A stretch of 64,000 nt of DNA. It comes from Micromonospora cathayae. GTDB taxonomy: Bacteria > Actinomycetota > Actinomycetes > Mycobacteriales > Micromonosporaceae. Location of the stretch: positions 6,229,001 through 6,293,000 of the forward strand of contig NZ_CP118615.1 in NCBI RefSeq assembly GCF_028993575.1, in the 5' to 3' direction. This document shows, piece by piece, positions 47,700 through 56,253 of the stretch. Below the pieces are notes generated by a model, which was given only the letters and a program-made list of their open reading frames with translations, did not search any database and was not told where the DNA came from. The first letter of the stretch is position 1. Every line of letters begins with the position of its first letter. The position numbers and the translations under genes were made by a program.

Positions 47700-48344
47700 T
47701 CAGCGGGCCAGCACGATGGCGATCGCGTCGAGCATCCCGTCGACCGCGTGGGTCGGCGCGAACCGGTGCTCCAACCAGCTCCGTCCCCGCCGCAACCAGA
47801 CACTGGGCAGGCCGACCGCCGCCGCCCCGCCGATGTCCGACTCCGGGCTGTCCCCCACCACCCAGGCGTCCCGCAGCGGCAGCCGCGCCCGACGGGCGGC
47901 CAACGCGAAGATCCGGGGGTTGGGCTTGCTCACCCCGGCCTCCTCGGAGATCACCCAGTCGGCCACGTACCGGTCCAGTCCGGTACGTCGGATCTTGGTC
48001 TCCTGCTGGCGTACCACACCGTTGCTGACCACCACCGGCACCCAGCCGGCGGCGTCGGCGATGCGCAGCGCACACGCCACCAGCGGGCTCAGCCGGGTGT
48101 GCTCGACCACCCCGTCGTGCATCCCGTCGACCAGGTCGATCGAGGGGACCCGCAGGTCGTACCGGCTCCGGATGGCGTCGGCGACGTCCCACCGGTCGGT
48201 CAGCCCGTCGGCGTCGACGGAGAGCAGCCAGTCGATGTCGGCGGCCGGCGCGCCGATGCCCGCCAGGAAGCGTTCACCCCAGATCCGGAACGGCCCGGTG
48301 CGGTCGAGCAGGGTGTTGTCCAGATCCACCAACAGGAGCGGCAC
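47700..48344 (-). CDS. HAD-family hydrolase
   Basis: 214 residues. Motif I is LLVDLDNTLLD with the nucleophile Asp. Motif II is in VVVSNG. The motif III Lys is in GVSKPNPRIF and motif IV is VVGDSPESDI. A helical cap lies between motifs I and II. It is a cytosolic phosphatase or phosphoglycolate-phosphatase-like enzyme of unknown substrate. The start is GTG at 48344. Confidence 0.92.
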   Translation of the reverse strand: MPLLLVDLDNTLLDRTGPFRIWGERFLAGIGAPAADIDWLLSVDADGLTDRWDVADAIRSRYDLRVPSIDLVDGMHDGVVEHTRLSPLVACALRIADAAGWVPVVVSNGVVRQQETKIRRTGLDRYVADWVISEEAGVSKPNPRIFALAARRARLPLRDAWVVGDSPESDIGGAAAVGLPSVWLRRGRSWLEHRFAPTHAVDGMLDAIAIVLAR

Positions 48345-48469
48345 TCGGGCAGGCTACGGGACCGGGGCGGTACGCCGACAGACCTCGATTCCGTGGGCTG
48401 CGCGCAACCCCGGGTGGCCGGACCACCCCGGTCGGGCCGTGGGCGCGGTGGCTCCGGTGGTGGCGGGGC

Positions 48470-49321
48470 TCAGCCGCGTACCCGGGCACGGGCCGGCCCC
48501 TGGTCGGGCAGGCGGTCCAGCAGCATCGGGTGGTCGGCGCGGGTGCGCGCCAACAGCACCGGGTCGAGGGTCGCCACCAGTACCCGTTCGCCGCTGTCCG
48601 GACCGCGGGTCAGGCACCGGCCCTCCGGGTCGTACACCGCCGCCCCGCCGTTGAACCGCCACGGGTCCGTGCCGTCGACGGAGTTGGCGAAGACCACGTA
48701 CATGGTGTTGTCCAGGGCGCGGGCCGCGTAGTAGACGTCCCGCCGGTGCGCGGAGCCGACCCGGTAGCCGCTCGGGCAGAGGTAGCCGTGTGCCCCGTCG
48801 GCCGCCGCGGCCCGCCCGTGCTCGGGGAAGCAGCCGTCATAGCAGATGCCCAGCCCGAGCCGCCAGTCGTCGACCAGCAGGGTCGCGCCGCGCCGTCCCG
48901 GGGTGAACAGCTCCCGTTCGGCGCTCCACAGCTGCTGCTTGTCGTAGCCGACCCGGACCGTCCCGGACCGGTCGACGACCAGGGCGGCGATGGTCCGCCG
49001 CCGGTCGGGGTGGCGCACCGGCGCGCCGACCACCACCACCGCGCCGGCGTCGCGGGCCGCCGTCCGCAGCGGGTCGAGCCGGGGGTCCGCCACCGCCGCG
49101 TCGGCGTCGGCCGGGACGTCGGTGCCGGCCGGGTCGGCGGCCAGGGTCGGTGGGTGGTAGGCCGACAGGAACAGCTCGGGCAGGACGACCACCCGGGCGC
49201 CGGAGTCGGCCGCGTGGCGGACCAGCCGGGCGGCGGTCGAGGTGTTGCCGACCAGGTCACCGGGGACGGGGTCGGCCTGGACGGCGGCCACGGTCAGCGG
49301 AGCGGAGGGGAACGACGTCAT
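48470..49321 (-). CDS. Carbon-nitrogen hydrolase (nitrilase superfamily)
   Basis: 283 residues with the catalytic triad Glu (VVVLPELFLSAY), Lys (GYDKQQLWS) and Cys (GLGICYDGCFPE). It cleaves an amide or nitrile of unknown identity. It is divergent from the AcnR-like gene, and the palindrome at 49370 lies between the two starts. No strong ribosome site is seen at 49321, so the exact start is less sure. Confidence 0.9.
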   Translation of the reverse strand: MTSFPSAPLTVAAVQADPVPGDLVGNTSTAARLVRHAADSGARVVVLPELFLSAYHPPTLAADPAGTDVPADADAAVADPRLDPLRTAARDAGAVVVVGAPVRHPDRRRTIAALVVDRSGTVRVGYDKQQLWSAERELFTPGRRGATLLVDDWRLGLGICYDGCFPEHGRAAAADGAHGYLCPSGYRVGSAHRRDVYYAARALDNTMYVVFANSVDGTDPWRFNGGAAVYDPEGRCLTRGPDSGERVLVATLDPVLLARTRADHPMLLDRLPDQGPARARVRG

Positions 49322-49369
49322 GCCCGGGATGCTAGGCGGGAAACCCGCGGGGAACACGCCGTTCATAAG

Positions 49370-49385
49370 CCGTACGTACGGTTTG
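49370..49385. promoter_or_regulatory. Putative operator upstream of the AcnR-like gene
   Basis: CCGTACGTACGG (49370-49381) is a perfect palindrome followed by TTTG. ACGTACGGTTTG (49374-49385) is identical to the site upstream of acnA. It lies 33 bases before the regulator start, consistent with autoregulation, and 49 bases from the divergent nitrilase start. Confidence 0.6.
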
Positions 49386-49417
49386 CGTCGGGCCGAGGCA
49401 CCTGACACGATCGGAGC

Positions 49418-49990
49418 GTGCCCAGAGTAAGTCAGGACCAGCTCGACGCGCGGCGACAGGAGATCCTCGCCGCCGCCCGGGCGTGCTTCGCGCGGCACGG
49501 GTACGAGGGTGCCACCGTCCGCCGGCTCGAGGAGGCCACCCGGCTGTCCCGGGGCGCCATCTTCCACCACTTCCGGGACAAGGACTCCCTCTTCCTCGCC
49601 GTCGCCGAGGACGACGCGGCGGCGATGGTCGAGACGGTGGCCCGCAACGGGCTGGTCCAGGTGATGCGGGACCTGCTCGCCCGGTCCATGTCGCCGGACA
49701 CCACCGGCTGGCTCGGCAGCCAGCTCGAGGTGTCCCGCCGGCTGCGCACCGACCCGGCGTTCGCCCGGCGCTGGGCCGAACGCTCCGCCGCGATCGCCGA
49801 GGCCACCCGGGACCGGCTGACCCGGCAACGCGACGCCGGGGTGCTGCGCGAGGACGTGCCGATCGACGTGCTCGCCCAGTTCCTCGAACTGGCCTACGAC
49901 GGGTTGGTACTGCACCTGGCGATGGGCCGCCCGGCCGGCGATCTCGGCCCGGTGCTCGATCTGGTCGAGGAGGCCGTCCGCCGCCGCTGA
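49418..49990 (+). CDS. acnR: TetR-family regulator resembling AcnR
   Basis: 190 residues. The N-terminal helix-turn-helix is GYEGATVRRLEEATRLSRGAIFHHF, which from memory closely resembles the DNA-binding domain of AcnR, the aconitase repressor of corynebacteria and mycobacteria. The ligand domain has LVQVMRDLL, QLEVSRRLRTDPAFA and a C-terminal LDLVEEAVRRR, also as in AcnR. It probably represses acnA 19 kb away and its own gene. The start is GTG at 49418; the nearest GGAG is too close, so the mRNA may be leaderless. Confidence 0.8.
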   Translation: MPRVSQDQLDARRQEILAAARACFARHGYEGATVRRLEEATRLSRGAIFHHFRDKDSLFLAVAEDDAAAMVETVARNGLVQVMRDLLARSMSPDTTGWLGSQLEVSRRLRTDPAFARRWAERSAAIAEATRDRLTRQRDAGVLREDVPIDVLAQFLELAYDGLVLHLAMGRPAGDLGPVLDLVEEAVRRR

Positions 49991-50074
49991 CCAGCACCTG
50001 TACGCCGGATTCCGGCCCTGGCGGCGCTGCCCCACAATGGGGCACCGAATCCCTCCGCGCACAGGAGCACACCG

Positions 50075-51007
50075 ATGACCCAACTGGCGGCAGCGGGCGA
50101 CACCTGGGGCATCTCCGGCCCCGCCTTCCTCGCCATCTACCTCTCCTTCGCCATCCTGGTGGTCCTCGGCTCGGTCGTCCACCGGGCCTGGCTGTTCGGT
50201 GGCAGCAACCGGTCCCGGTACGACCAGCTCGGGCCGCAACAGGTCGCGTACCTCAACGGGGGTGCCCGGCTGGCCCTCTACAGCGCGATCGGGGCGCTGC
50301 GCTCGGTCGGCGCGATCGGGGCGGACCAGCACCGTCTGCTGCGGGCCACCGGCCCGCTGCCCGCCGGGGCCACCCCGCTCGACCAGGCGGTCCACCACGC
50401 CGCCGGCCGGGGCGCACGCACCCGGGACCTGCCCCGGGACCACTGGGTGTCCACCGCCCTGGACCAGCTCCGCCAGGACCTGGAGAACCGGGGGCTGGCT
50501 CTGAGCGCGGAGCAGCGACGCAGCGCCCGGCTCGGCCCGTTCCTGCTGCTCGTCCTGCTCGCCGTCGGGGTGCTCCGGCTCATCGCCGGGCTGGGTAACG
50601 GCCGGCCGGTGGGTCTGCTCCTGGTCAGCCTGCTCGTACTCGGGGTGGTCTTCGTGGTCCAGATGGCCCGGGTGCCCCATCGGACCCGCGCCGGCCGGCA
50701 GGCCCTGAGCAGCCTGCGTACCCACTACCGGTACCTCGCCCCGGCGTCGGCGCCCGCGTACGGCACCTACGGTGCCGCCGGGGCGGCGATGAGCGTGGCG
50801 GTCTTCGGTGCCGCCGCCCTGTGGACGCTCGACCCCGCCTTCGCCGCCGAGGCGGAGATCCAGCGCAACGCCGCCGCGAGCAGCGGATCCTCCTACGGCG
50901 ACGGTGGCGGCGGCGACAGCGGCGGCAGCGGTGACAGCGGTGGTGGTGACAGCGGCGGAGGCGGGGGCTGCGGCGGCGGAGGCTGCGGCGGCGGGTGCGG
51001 CGGATGA
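50075..51007 (+). CDS. TIGR04222-type membrane protein with Gly/Cys C-terminal tail
   Basis: 310 residues. Predicted membrane helices are at about 17-36, 152-170, 177-196 and 232-250, and the first two enclose a cytosolic-looking domain with RYDQLGPQQVAYLNGGARLALYSAI. From about residue 270 the chain becomes Ser/Gly/Asp-rich and ends in pure Gly with three Cys (299, 304, 308). This matches the TIGR04222 family as remembered. The Cys tail may be a modification site, given the DUF692 enzyme gene that overlaps it (ATGA). AGGAG stands upstream of the ATG. Confidence 0.85.
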   Translation: MTQLAAAGDTWGISGPAFLAIYLSFAILVVLGSVVHRAWLFGGSNRSRYDQLGPQQVAYLNGGARLALYSAIGALRSVGAIGADQHRLLRATGPLPAGATPLDQAVHHAAGRGARTRDLPRDHWVSTALDQLRQDLENRGLALSAEQRRSARLGPFLLLVLLAVGVLRLIAGLGNGRPVGLLLVSLLVLGVVFVVQMARVPHRTRAGRQALSSLRTHYRYLAPASAPAYGTYGAAGAAMSVAVFGAAALWTLDPAFAAEAEIQRNAAASSGSSYGDGGGGDSGGSGDSGGGDSGGGGGCGGGGCGGGCGG

Positions 51008-51999
51008 CCGGCGGACCCGCCACCCGGGCCGCCGCCCACGCACACCCCACCGGCGGACCCGCCACCCGGGCCACCGCTGCCGGCGGCCCCCCGGCCGGCG
51101 GGCCCGCCACCCGGGCCACCGCCGGTGCCGCCGCGCCACCGGGCGGCGGGCCCGCGCCCACGCCGGCCACCGCGCGGCGGGCGGCGGCACCGGCCGGCGT
51201 GGGCATCGGCTGGCGGCCGGAGATCGCCGGCTTCGTCGCCGACCTGCCCGGCCTGCGCTTCGTCGAGGTGGTCGCGGAGAGCGTCACCCCGACCGGGCCG
51301 CTCCCGGCCGGGCTCGCCGAGTTGCGGCGGTGGGGGGTCACCGTGGTCCCGCACGGGGTACGGCTCTCCCTCGGCGGGGTCGAACCGGTCGACCCGGCCC
51401 GGCTGGCCCACCTGGCCGCGGTCACCGAACTGCTGGACGCGCCGCTGGTCAGCGAGCACATCGCCTTCGTCCGGGCCGGTGGCGTCGAGGCCGGGCACCT
51501 GTTGCCGCTGCCCCGTACCCGGGAGGCGGTCGACGTGGTGGTCGGCAACGTACGCCGGGCCCAGGCCGAGCTGCCGGTGCCGATCGCGCTGGAACCGATC
51601 GCCGCCCTCTTCGACTGGCCCGACGACGAGCTGGACGAGGCCGCGTTCGTCACCGAGATCCTCGAACGGACCGACGCGTGGCTGCTGCTCGACATCGCCA
51701 ACGTGCACGCCAACGCCCGCAACCGGGACGCCGACCCGCTCGCGCTGCTCGACCGGCTCCCGCTGGAACGGGTCGCCTACACGCACATCGCCGGGGGCAC
51801 CGAACACGCCGGCCTCTACCACGACACACACACCCATCCAGTACCACCGGCGGTGTTCGACCTGGTCCGCGAGGTGTGCGCCCGGCACCGGCCGCCCGCC
51901 CTGCTGCTGGAACGCGACGGGCACTACCCACCGGCAGAGACCCTGCGCGCCGAGCTGGACGCGCTCGCGGCAGCGGCCGACTGCCCGTCGGTGACGTGA
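51004..51999 (+). CDS. DUF692 (MNIO-type, MbnB/TglH-like) metalloenzyme
   Basis: 331 residues. Residues 1-65 are a low-complexity tail with three GGPATRA repeats. The TIM-barrel domain starts at GVGIGWRPE. Metal-ligand type residues are His117 (VVPHGV), the SEH motif (150-152), Glu197 (LEPIA), Asp230 and Asn233 (LLLDIANVHAN), His261 (THIAGG), Asp274/His276 and Glu303/Asp305 (LLERDGHYP). Family members MbnB and TglH are iron-dependent oxidases that modify Cys in peptides. The start at 51004 overlaps the membrane protein stop, so the tail with three Cys is the obvious substrate candidate, by inference. Confidence 0.88.
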   Translation: MTGGPATRAAAHAHPTGGPATRATAAGGPPAGGPATRATAGAAAPPGGGPAPTPATARRAAAPAGVGIGWRPEIAGFVADLPGLRFVEVVAESVTPTGPLPAGLAELRRWGVTVVPHGVRLSLGGVEPVDPARLAHLAAVTELLDAPLVSEHIAFVRAGGVEAGHLLPLPRTREAVDVVVGNVRRAQAELPVPIALEPIAALFDWPDDELDEAAFVTEILERTDAWLLLDIANVHANARNRDADPLALLDRLPLERVAYTHIAGGTEHAGLYHDTHTHPVPPAVFDLVREVCARHRPPALLLERDGHYPPAETLRAELDALAAAADCPSVT

Positions 52000-52526
52000 G
52001 CGGCGACCACGAGCCGGCCGGCGACCGGCCACGGCCTGAGGGTGCCGGACCCGGCGGCGTCCGGCCGACCGGTGCCGAGCGCCGCGGTGACCTCGCCGCC
52101 CGGCAGGCCGCGCTGGTCGCGGCGCTGGTGGCCGGAGCGTCACCGCCGGCCGGTTTCGACGTCGCGCGGGTCGGCGCGGCCCGGGACGCCCTGCTGCGCA
52201 AGCGGGCCGGGCACGTGGCCCGGCACTGGCCGCTGCTCGCCGCCGGGCTCGGCGACGCCTGGCCGGCCACCTTCGCCCGCTGGGCGGCCGGCCGCCCGGG
52301 TCAGGGCGGGCTGCGGGACGGCTGGGACGTCGCCCGCGCGCTGCACGCCGAGGGCACCCTGCCGCCGCTGGCCGCCGGGGAACTCGCCGTCCGCGAGGCG
52401 ACCACCCGCTACGACGGCGTACACCCGCCCCGGCCACGCCGGCTGCCGGCGCTGGTCCGGGTCGGCGACGCCGTCGCGGTGCAGCTCCTCGGCCGGGTAC
52501 GCCTGCACCACCGCCCCCGTCGGTAG
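51996..52526 (+). CDS. Small partner protein of the DUF692 enzyme
   Basis: 176 residues. A polar N-terminus (1-28) is followed by an Ala/Arg-rich helical domain: LAARQAALVAALVAG, then ALLRKRAGHVARHWPLLAAGLGD and FARWAAGRP, ending in a basic tail. It resembles the small helical proteins found after DUF692 genes in actinomycetes (SCO6045-like C-terminal domain, from memory). In MbnB-MbnC and TglH-TglI the partner helps bind the peptide, so a similar role is likely. The GTG start overlaps the DUF692 stop (GTGA). Confidence 0.75.
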   Translation: MSGDHEPAGDRPRPEGAGPGGVRPTGAERRGDLAARQAALVAALVAGASPPAGFDVARVGAARDALLRKRAGHVARHWPLLAAGLGDAWPATFARWAAGRPGQGGLRDGWDVARALHAEGTLPPLAAGELAVREATTRYDGVHPPRPRRLPALVRVGDAVAVQLLGRVRLHHRPRR

Positions 52527-52557
52527 CGGCCCGACCGGCTGCGGCAGGATCGACGGC

Positions 52558-53319
52558 ATGGATCTCGGACTCAGCGACCGGGTGTACGTCCTGACCGGCG
52601 CGTCCCGCGGCCTCGGGTACGCCACCGCCGAGTGTCTCGTGGCGGACGGGGCCCGGGTGGTGCTCTCCGCCCGGGACGCCGACGCGGTGGCCGCCGCCGC
52701 CGACCGGCTCGGTGGACCCGCGCACGCCGTCGGCGTCGCCGGTGACCTGACCGACCCGGCCCTGCCGCAGCGGCTGGTCGACACCGCTCGGGACCGCTTC
52801 GGCCGGCTGGACGGCGCGCTGGTCTCGGTGGGTGGACCGCCCGGGGGCACCGCCGCCACGGTCAGCGACGAGCAGTGGCGGGAGTCGTTCGAGACGGTCT
52901 TCCTCGGCACCGTACGGGCGGTGCGGACGGTGGCCGCCGCGCTGGACCCGGGTGGGGCGATCGGTCTGGTGCTGTCCACCTCGGCCCGGCACCCGATCAC
53001 CGGGCTGGGCATCTCCAACGGGCTGCGCCCCGGACTGGCCGGGATCGCCAAGGACGTCGCCGACGAGTACGGTCCCCGGGGCGTCCGGGTGGTCGGGCTG
53101 CTGCCGGGGCGGATCATGACCGACCGGAACGCCCAGCTGCTCGCGGCGAGCGGGGACCCGGCACGGGCCCGCGCCGAGGCGGAGGCGGGCATTCCGCTAC
53201 GCCGGTTCGGCGAGCCGGCGGAGTTCGGTCGGGTCGCCGCGTTCGTCCTCTCCCCCGCCGCCGGCTACCTGACCGGGCTCACCGTCCCGGTCGACGGCGG
53301 CGCGACCCGCAGCCTGTGA
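52558..53319 (+). CDS. SDR-family oxidoreductase with altered active site
   Basis: 253 residues, Rossmann fold. The cofactor loop is TGASRGLG (13-20), followed by the DL of GDLTD and SVGGPPGG in place of NNAG. The catalytic Ser is at 140 or 142, but the expected Tyr-xxx-Lys is Ser153-Asn-Gly-Leu-Arg157. A C-terminal VPVDGGATRSL is typical. It may therefore be a binding protein or use different chemistry. The stop overlaps the next start (GTGA). Confidence 0.85.
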   Translation: MDLGLSDRVYVLTGASRGLGYATAECLVADGARVVLSARDADAVAAAADRLGGPAHAVGVAGDLTDPALPQRLVDTARDRFGRLDGALVSVGGPPGGTAATVSDEQWRESFETVFLGTVRAVRTVAAALDPGGAIGLVLSTSARHPITGLGISNGLRPGLAGIAKDVADEYGPRGVRVVGLLPGRIMTDRNAQLLAASGDPARARAEAEAGIPLRRFGEPAEFGRVAAFVLSPAAGYLTGLTVPVDGGATRSL

Positions 53320-54164
53320 GAGCCAGCGGAGACGGCCGGCCGGGGGCCCGCCCGGAGGCACCGGTCGGGCGGCGGCGGCCGGCGTCCCGGGCCGACCGGT
53401 CCCGCCCCGACCGGCCCGTCCACGGCGACAGCCGACCCGTCGGCACCGAGGGCCGGTCCGGCGAGGCCGAGGGCTGGTCCGTCGACAGCGAGGGCTGGCC
53501 CGTCGAGACCGGCCCGCCCGCCGAAACCGAGGGCTGGTCCGTCGAAACCGACAGCGGGTGGGTCGGGGCCGACGGCCGGCCCGTCGGTGCGGACGGTCAC
53601 CGGTCGGCCGCGCGGCGGGTCCGGCCCACCCGGGAGGAACTCGCCGCGGCAGCCGACCGCACCATCGCCGACCTGCTCGCCCCCGGGCTGGACGTGCTCT
53701 TCGTCGGAATCAACCCGGGACTGTGGTCGGCAGCGACCGGTTGGCACTTCGCCCGGCCCGGTAACCGGTTCTGGCCGGCGCTGCACCGGGGCGGCTTCAC
53801 CCCGCGCCAGTTGCACCCGAGTGAGCAGGACGAGCTGCCCCGCCACGGGCTGGGCATCACCAACATGGTGGCCCGGGCCAGTGCCCGCGCCGACGAGTTG
53901 ACCGCCGAGGAACTGGTGACCGGGGCGCAGATCCTCACCGGCAAGGTCGAACGGTACCGGCCCCGGTGGGTGGCGGTGGTGGGGGTGACCGCGTACCGGA
54001 TCGGTTTCGCCCGGCCGAAGGCGCGGTTCGGGCCGCAGCCGGAGCTGCTGGCCGGCGCACGGCTGTGGGTGCTGCCCAACCCGAGCGGCCTGAACGCCCA
54101 CTTCACCGCCGAGACCCTGGGGGCCGCCTTCGGTGAGCTGCGCGTGGCGGCCCGCCAGGGGTGA
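53316..54164 (+). CDS. mug: G/U mismatch-specific uracil-DNA glycosylase
   Basis: The catalytic domain (about residues 105-282) has VGINPGLWSAATGWHFARPGNRFW and NPSGLNAHFT, the two signature loops of the Mug/TDG family, which remove uracil or thymine opposite G. The GTG at 53316 overlaps the SDR stop and gives 282 residues, about 100 more than usual. The extra N-terminus contains repeated EGWSV and VETG-like segments and is probably disordered; a later GTG near 53556-53583 is the alternative start. Confidence 0.88.
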   Translation: MRASGDGRPGARPEAPVGRRRPASRADRSRPDRPVHGDSRPVGTEGRSGEAEGWSVDSEGWPVETGPPAETEGWSVETDSGWVGADGRPVGADGHRSAARRVRPTREELAAAADRTIADLLAPGLDVLFVGINPGLWSAATGWHFARPGNRFWPALHRGGFTPRQLHPSEQDELPRHGLGITNMVARASARADELTAEELVTGAQILTGKVERYRPRWVAVVGVTAYRIGFARPKARFGPQPELLAGARLWVLPNPSGLNAHFTAETLGAAFGELRVAARQG

Positions 54165-54171
54165 CGCCCGG

Positions 54172-56157
54172 TCAGTTGGCAGCCGACGGCGGCAGTGCCT
54201 CCTCGGCGACGTACGCGCCCATCGGCACCGTGGTGACCACCGGCTCCGGGCCGGTCGCGTCGGTGTACGGGCGGGGCGAGTCGGCGACGGCGAACTGGGT
54301 GCGGTACAGCTCGGCGTAGAGGCCACCCACCGCGACCAGCTCGTCGTGCCGGCCCCGTTCGACGATCCGCCCCTCGTCGAGGACGAGGATCTGGTCGGCG
54401 TCCCGGACGGTGGAGAGCCGGTGCGCGATCACCAGCGCGGTACGCCCGGTCAGCGCCACCGCCAGGGCCCGCTGCACCGCCGCCTCGCTCTCCGAGTCGA
54501 GGTGCGCGGTGGCCTCGTCGAGGATCACGATCGACGGGGCCTTGAGCAGCAGCCGGGCGATGGCGATGCGCTGCTTCTCACCGCCGGAGAAGCGGTACCC
54601 GCGCTCCCCCACCGTGGTCTCCAGCCCGTCGGGCAGGGCCCGGACCAGGTCGGCGACCTGCGCGCCGGCCAGCGCGGCCCAGATCTCGTCGTCGGTGGCG
54701 TCGGGCTTGGCGTAGCGGAGGTTCTCGGCGATGGTCTCGTGGAACAGGTGGGAGTCCTGGGTGACCACGCCGATCTCGTCGCGCAGCGAGGCGGCCGTGG
54801 CGTCGCGGACGTCGACCCCGCCGACCAGCACCTGCCCCTCGGTGACGTCGTAGATCCGGGAGACCAGCATCGACAGGGTGGACTTACCGGCACCGGACGG
54901 GCCGACCAGGGCCACCATCTGGCCCGGCTCGACGGCGAACGACACCCCGCGCAGCACCGGCTCGTTGACCGTACGGTCCAGGGTGGCGACCTCCTCCAGG
55001 GAGGCCAACGACACCTCGGCGGCACTCGGGTAGCGGAACCGGACGTCGCGGAACTCGACCCGGCCGTTGCCGCGCGGCACCGGCACCGCGTCCGGCTTCT
55101 CCTCGATCGAGGGTTTCAGGTCCAGCACCTCGAAGACCCGGTCGAACGACACCAGGGCGCTCATCACGTCGACCCGGACGTTGGACAGCGCGGTCAGCGG
55201 CCCGTAGAGGCGGGTCAGCAGCAGGGCGAGGGTGACCACGGTGCCGGCGCTGACCGCGCCGTTGACCGCGAACCAGCCGCCGAGGCCGTAGGTGAGCGCC
55301 TGGGCCAGCGAGGCGACCAGCAGCATCGCCACGAAGAACGTCCGGGAGTACATCGCGGACTGGATGCCGATGTCGCGGACCCGCTCGGCCCGCTGGGCGA
55401 AGCGTCGGGCCTCGACCTCCGGCGCGCCGAAGAGCTTGACCAGCAGCGCGCCCGACACCCCGAACCGTTCGGTCATGGTGGCGTTCATCTTGGCGTCGAG
55501 GTTGTACGACTCCCGGGTGATCTCCGCCAGCTTCTTGCCGACCCGGCGGGCCGGGATGATGAAGATCGGCAGCAGCACCAGCGACAGGGCGGTGATCTGC
55601 CAGGAGAGGGTGAACATCACCGCCGCGGTCAGCACCAGCTGGATGACGTTGCTGACCACCCCGGAGAGGGTGGAGGTGAACGCCCGCTGGGCGCCCATCA
55701 CGTCGTTGTTGAGCCGGCTGACCAGCGCACCGGTCTGGGTACGGGTGAAGAACTGCACCGGCATCCGCTGCACGTGGTCGTAGACCCGGGTGCGCAGGTC
55801 GAGGATGATGCCCTCGCCGATGCGGGCGGAGTACCAGCGCTGGGCGAGGGAGAGCAGCGCGTCGGCCACGGCCAGGCCGGCGATGAACAGCGCGATGCGG
55901 ACCACCGTCGAGCCGGCCTCGGCACCGCCCCGGGTGATCGCGTTGATCACGTCGCCGGCGAGCACCGGCGTGGCGACCCCGATGACCGCGGCCAGCACCA
56001 CGGTGATCAGGAAGACCACGATGTCCCGCCGGTACGGCTGGGCGAACGCCACGATCCGCCGTCCGGTGCCCCGGTTGACCCGGTGCGCGGACACCTCGTC
56101 CGAGTTACGCATCGAGCGGAGCGTGCTCCAGCCCATGCCACCGTGCGGGTTCGACAC
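54172..56157 (-). CDS. ABC exporter, fused membrane and ATPase domains
   Basis: 661 residues. The six-helix membrane domain (about 40-330) is followed by an ATPase with Walker A GPSGAGKST, signature FSGGEKQR and Walker B IVILDEATAHLD. It is an MsbA/LmrA-type half transporter that should dimerise, with an unknown substrate. The start is GTG at 56157 with GGAGGTG five bases before it. It is convergent with mug, 7 bases between stops. Confidence 0.93.
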   Translation of the reverse strand: MSNPHGGMGWSTLRSMRNSDEVSAHRVNRGTGRRIVAFAQPYRRDIVVFLITVVLAAVIGVATPVLAGDVINAITRGGAEAGSTVVRIALFIAGLAVADALLSLAQRWYSARIGEGIILDLRTRVYDHVQRMPVQFFTRTQTGALVSRLNNDVMGAQRAFTSTLSGVVSNVIQLVLTAAVMFTLSWQITALSLVLLPIFIIPARRVGKKLAEITRESYNLDAKMNATMTERFGVSGALLVKLFGAPEVEARRFAQRAERVRDIGIQSAMYSRTFFVAMLLVASLAQALTYGLGGWFAVNGAVSAGTVVTLALLLTRLYGPLTALSNVRVDVMSALVSFDRVFEVLDLKPSIEEKPDAVPVPRGNGRVEFRDVRFRYPSAAEVSLASLEEVATLDRTVNEPVLRGVSFAVEPGQMVALVGPSGAGKSTLSMLVSRIYDVTEGQVLVGGVDVRDATAASLRDEIGVVTQDSHLFHETIAENLRYAKPDATDDEIWAALAGAQVADLVRALPDGLETTVGERGYRFSGGEKQRIAIARLLLKAPSIVILDEATAHLDSESEAAVQRALAVALTGRTALVIAHRLSTVRDADQILVLDEGRIVERGRHDELVAVGGLYAELYRTQFAVADSPRPYTDATGPEPVVTTVPMGAYVAEEALPPSAAN

Positions 56158-56253
56158 GCGTCACCTCCGGGTCGTACGGATGCTGTCGGGTCTGATTCTC
56201 CCGACGACTACGACAACCTCGGCGGTAATCCGGATCTTCCCGATCGGTCCTTA

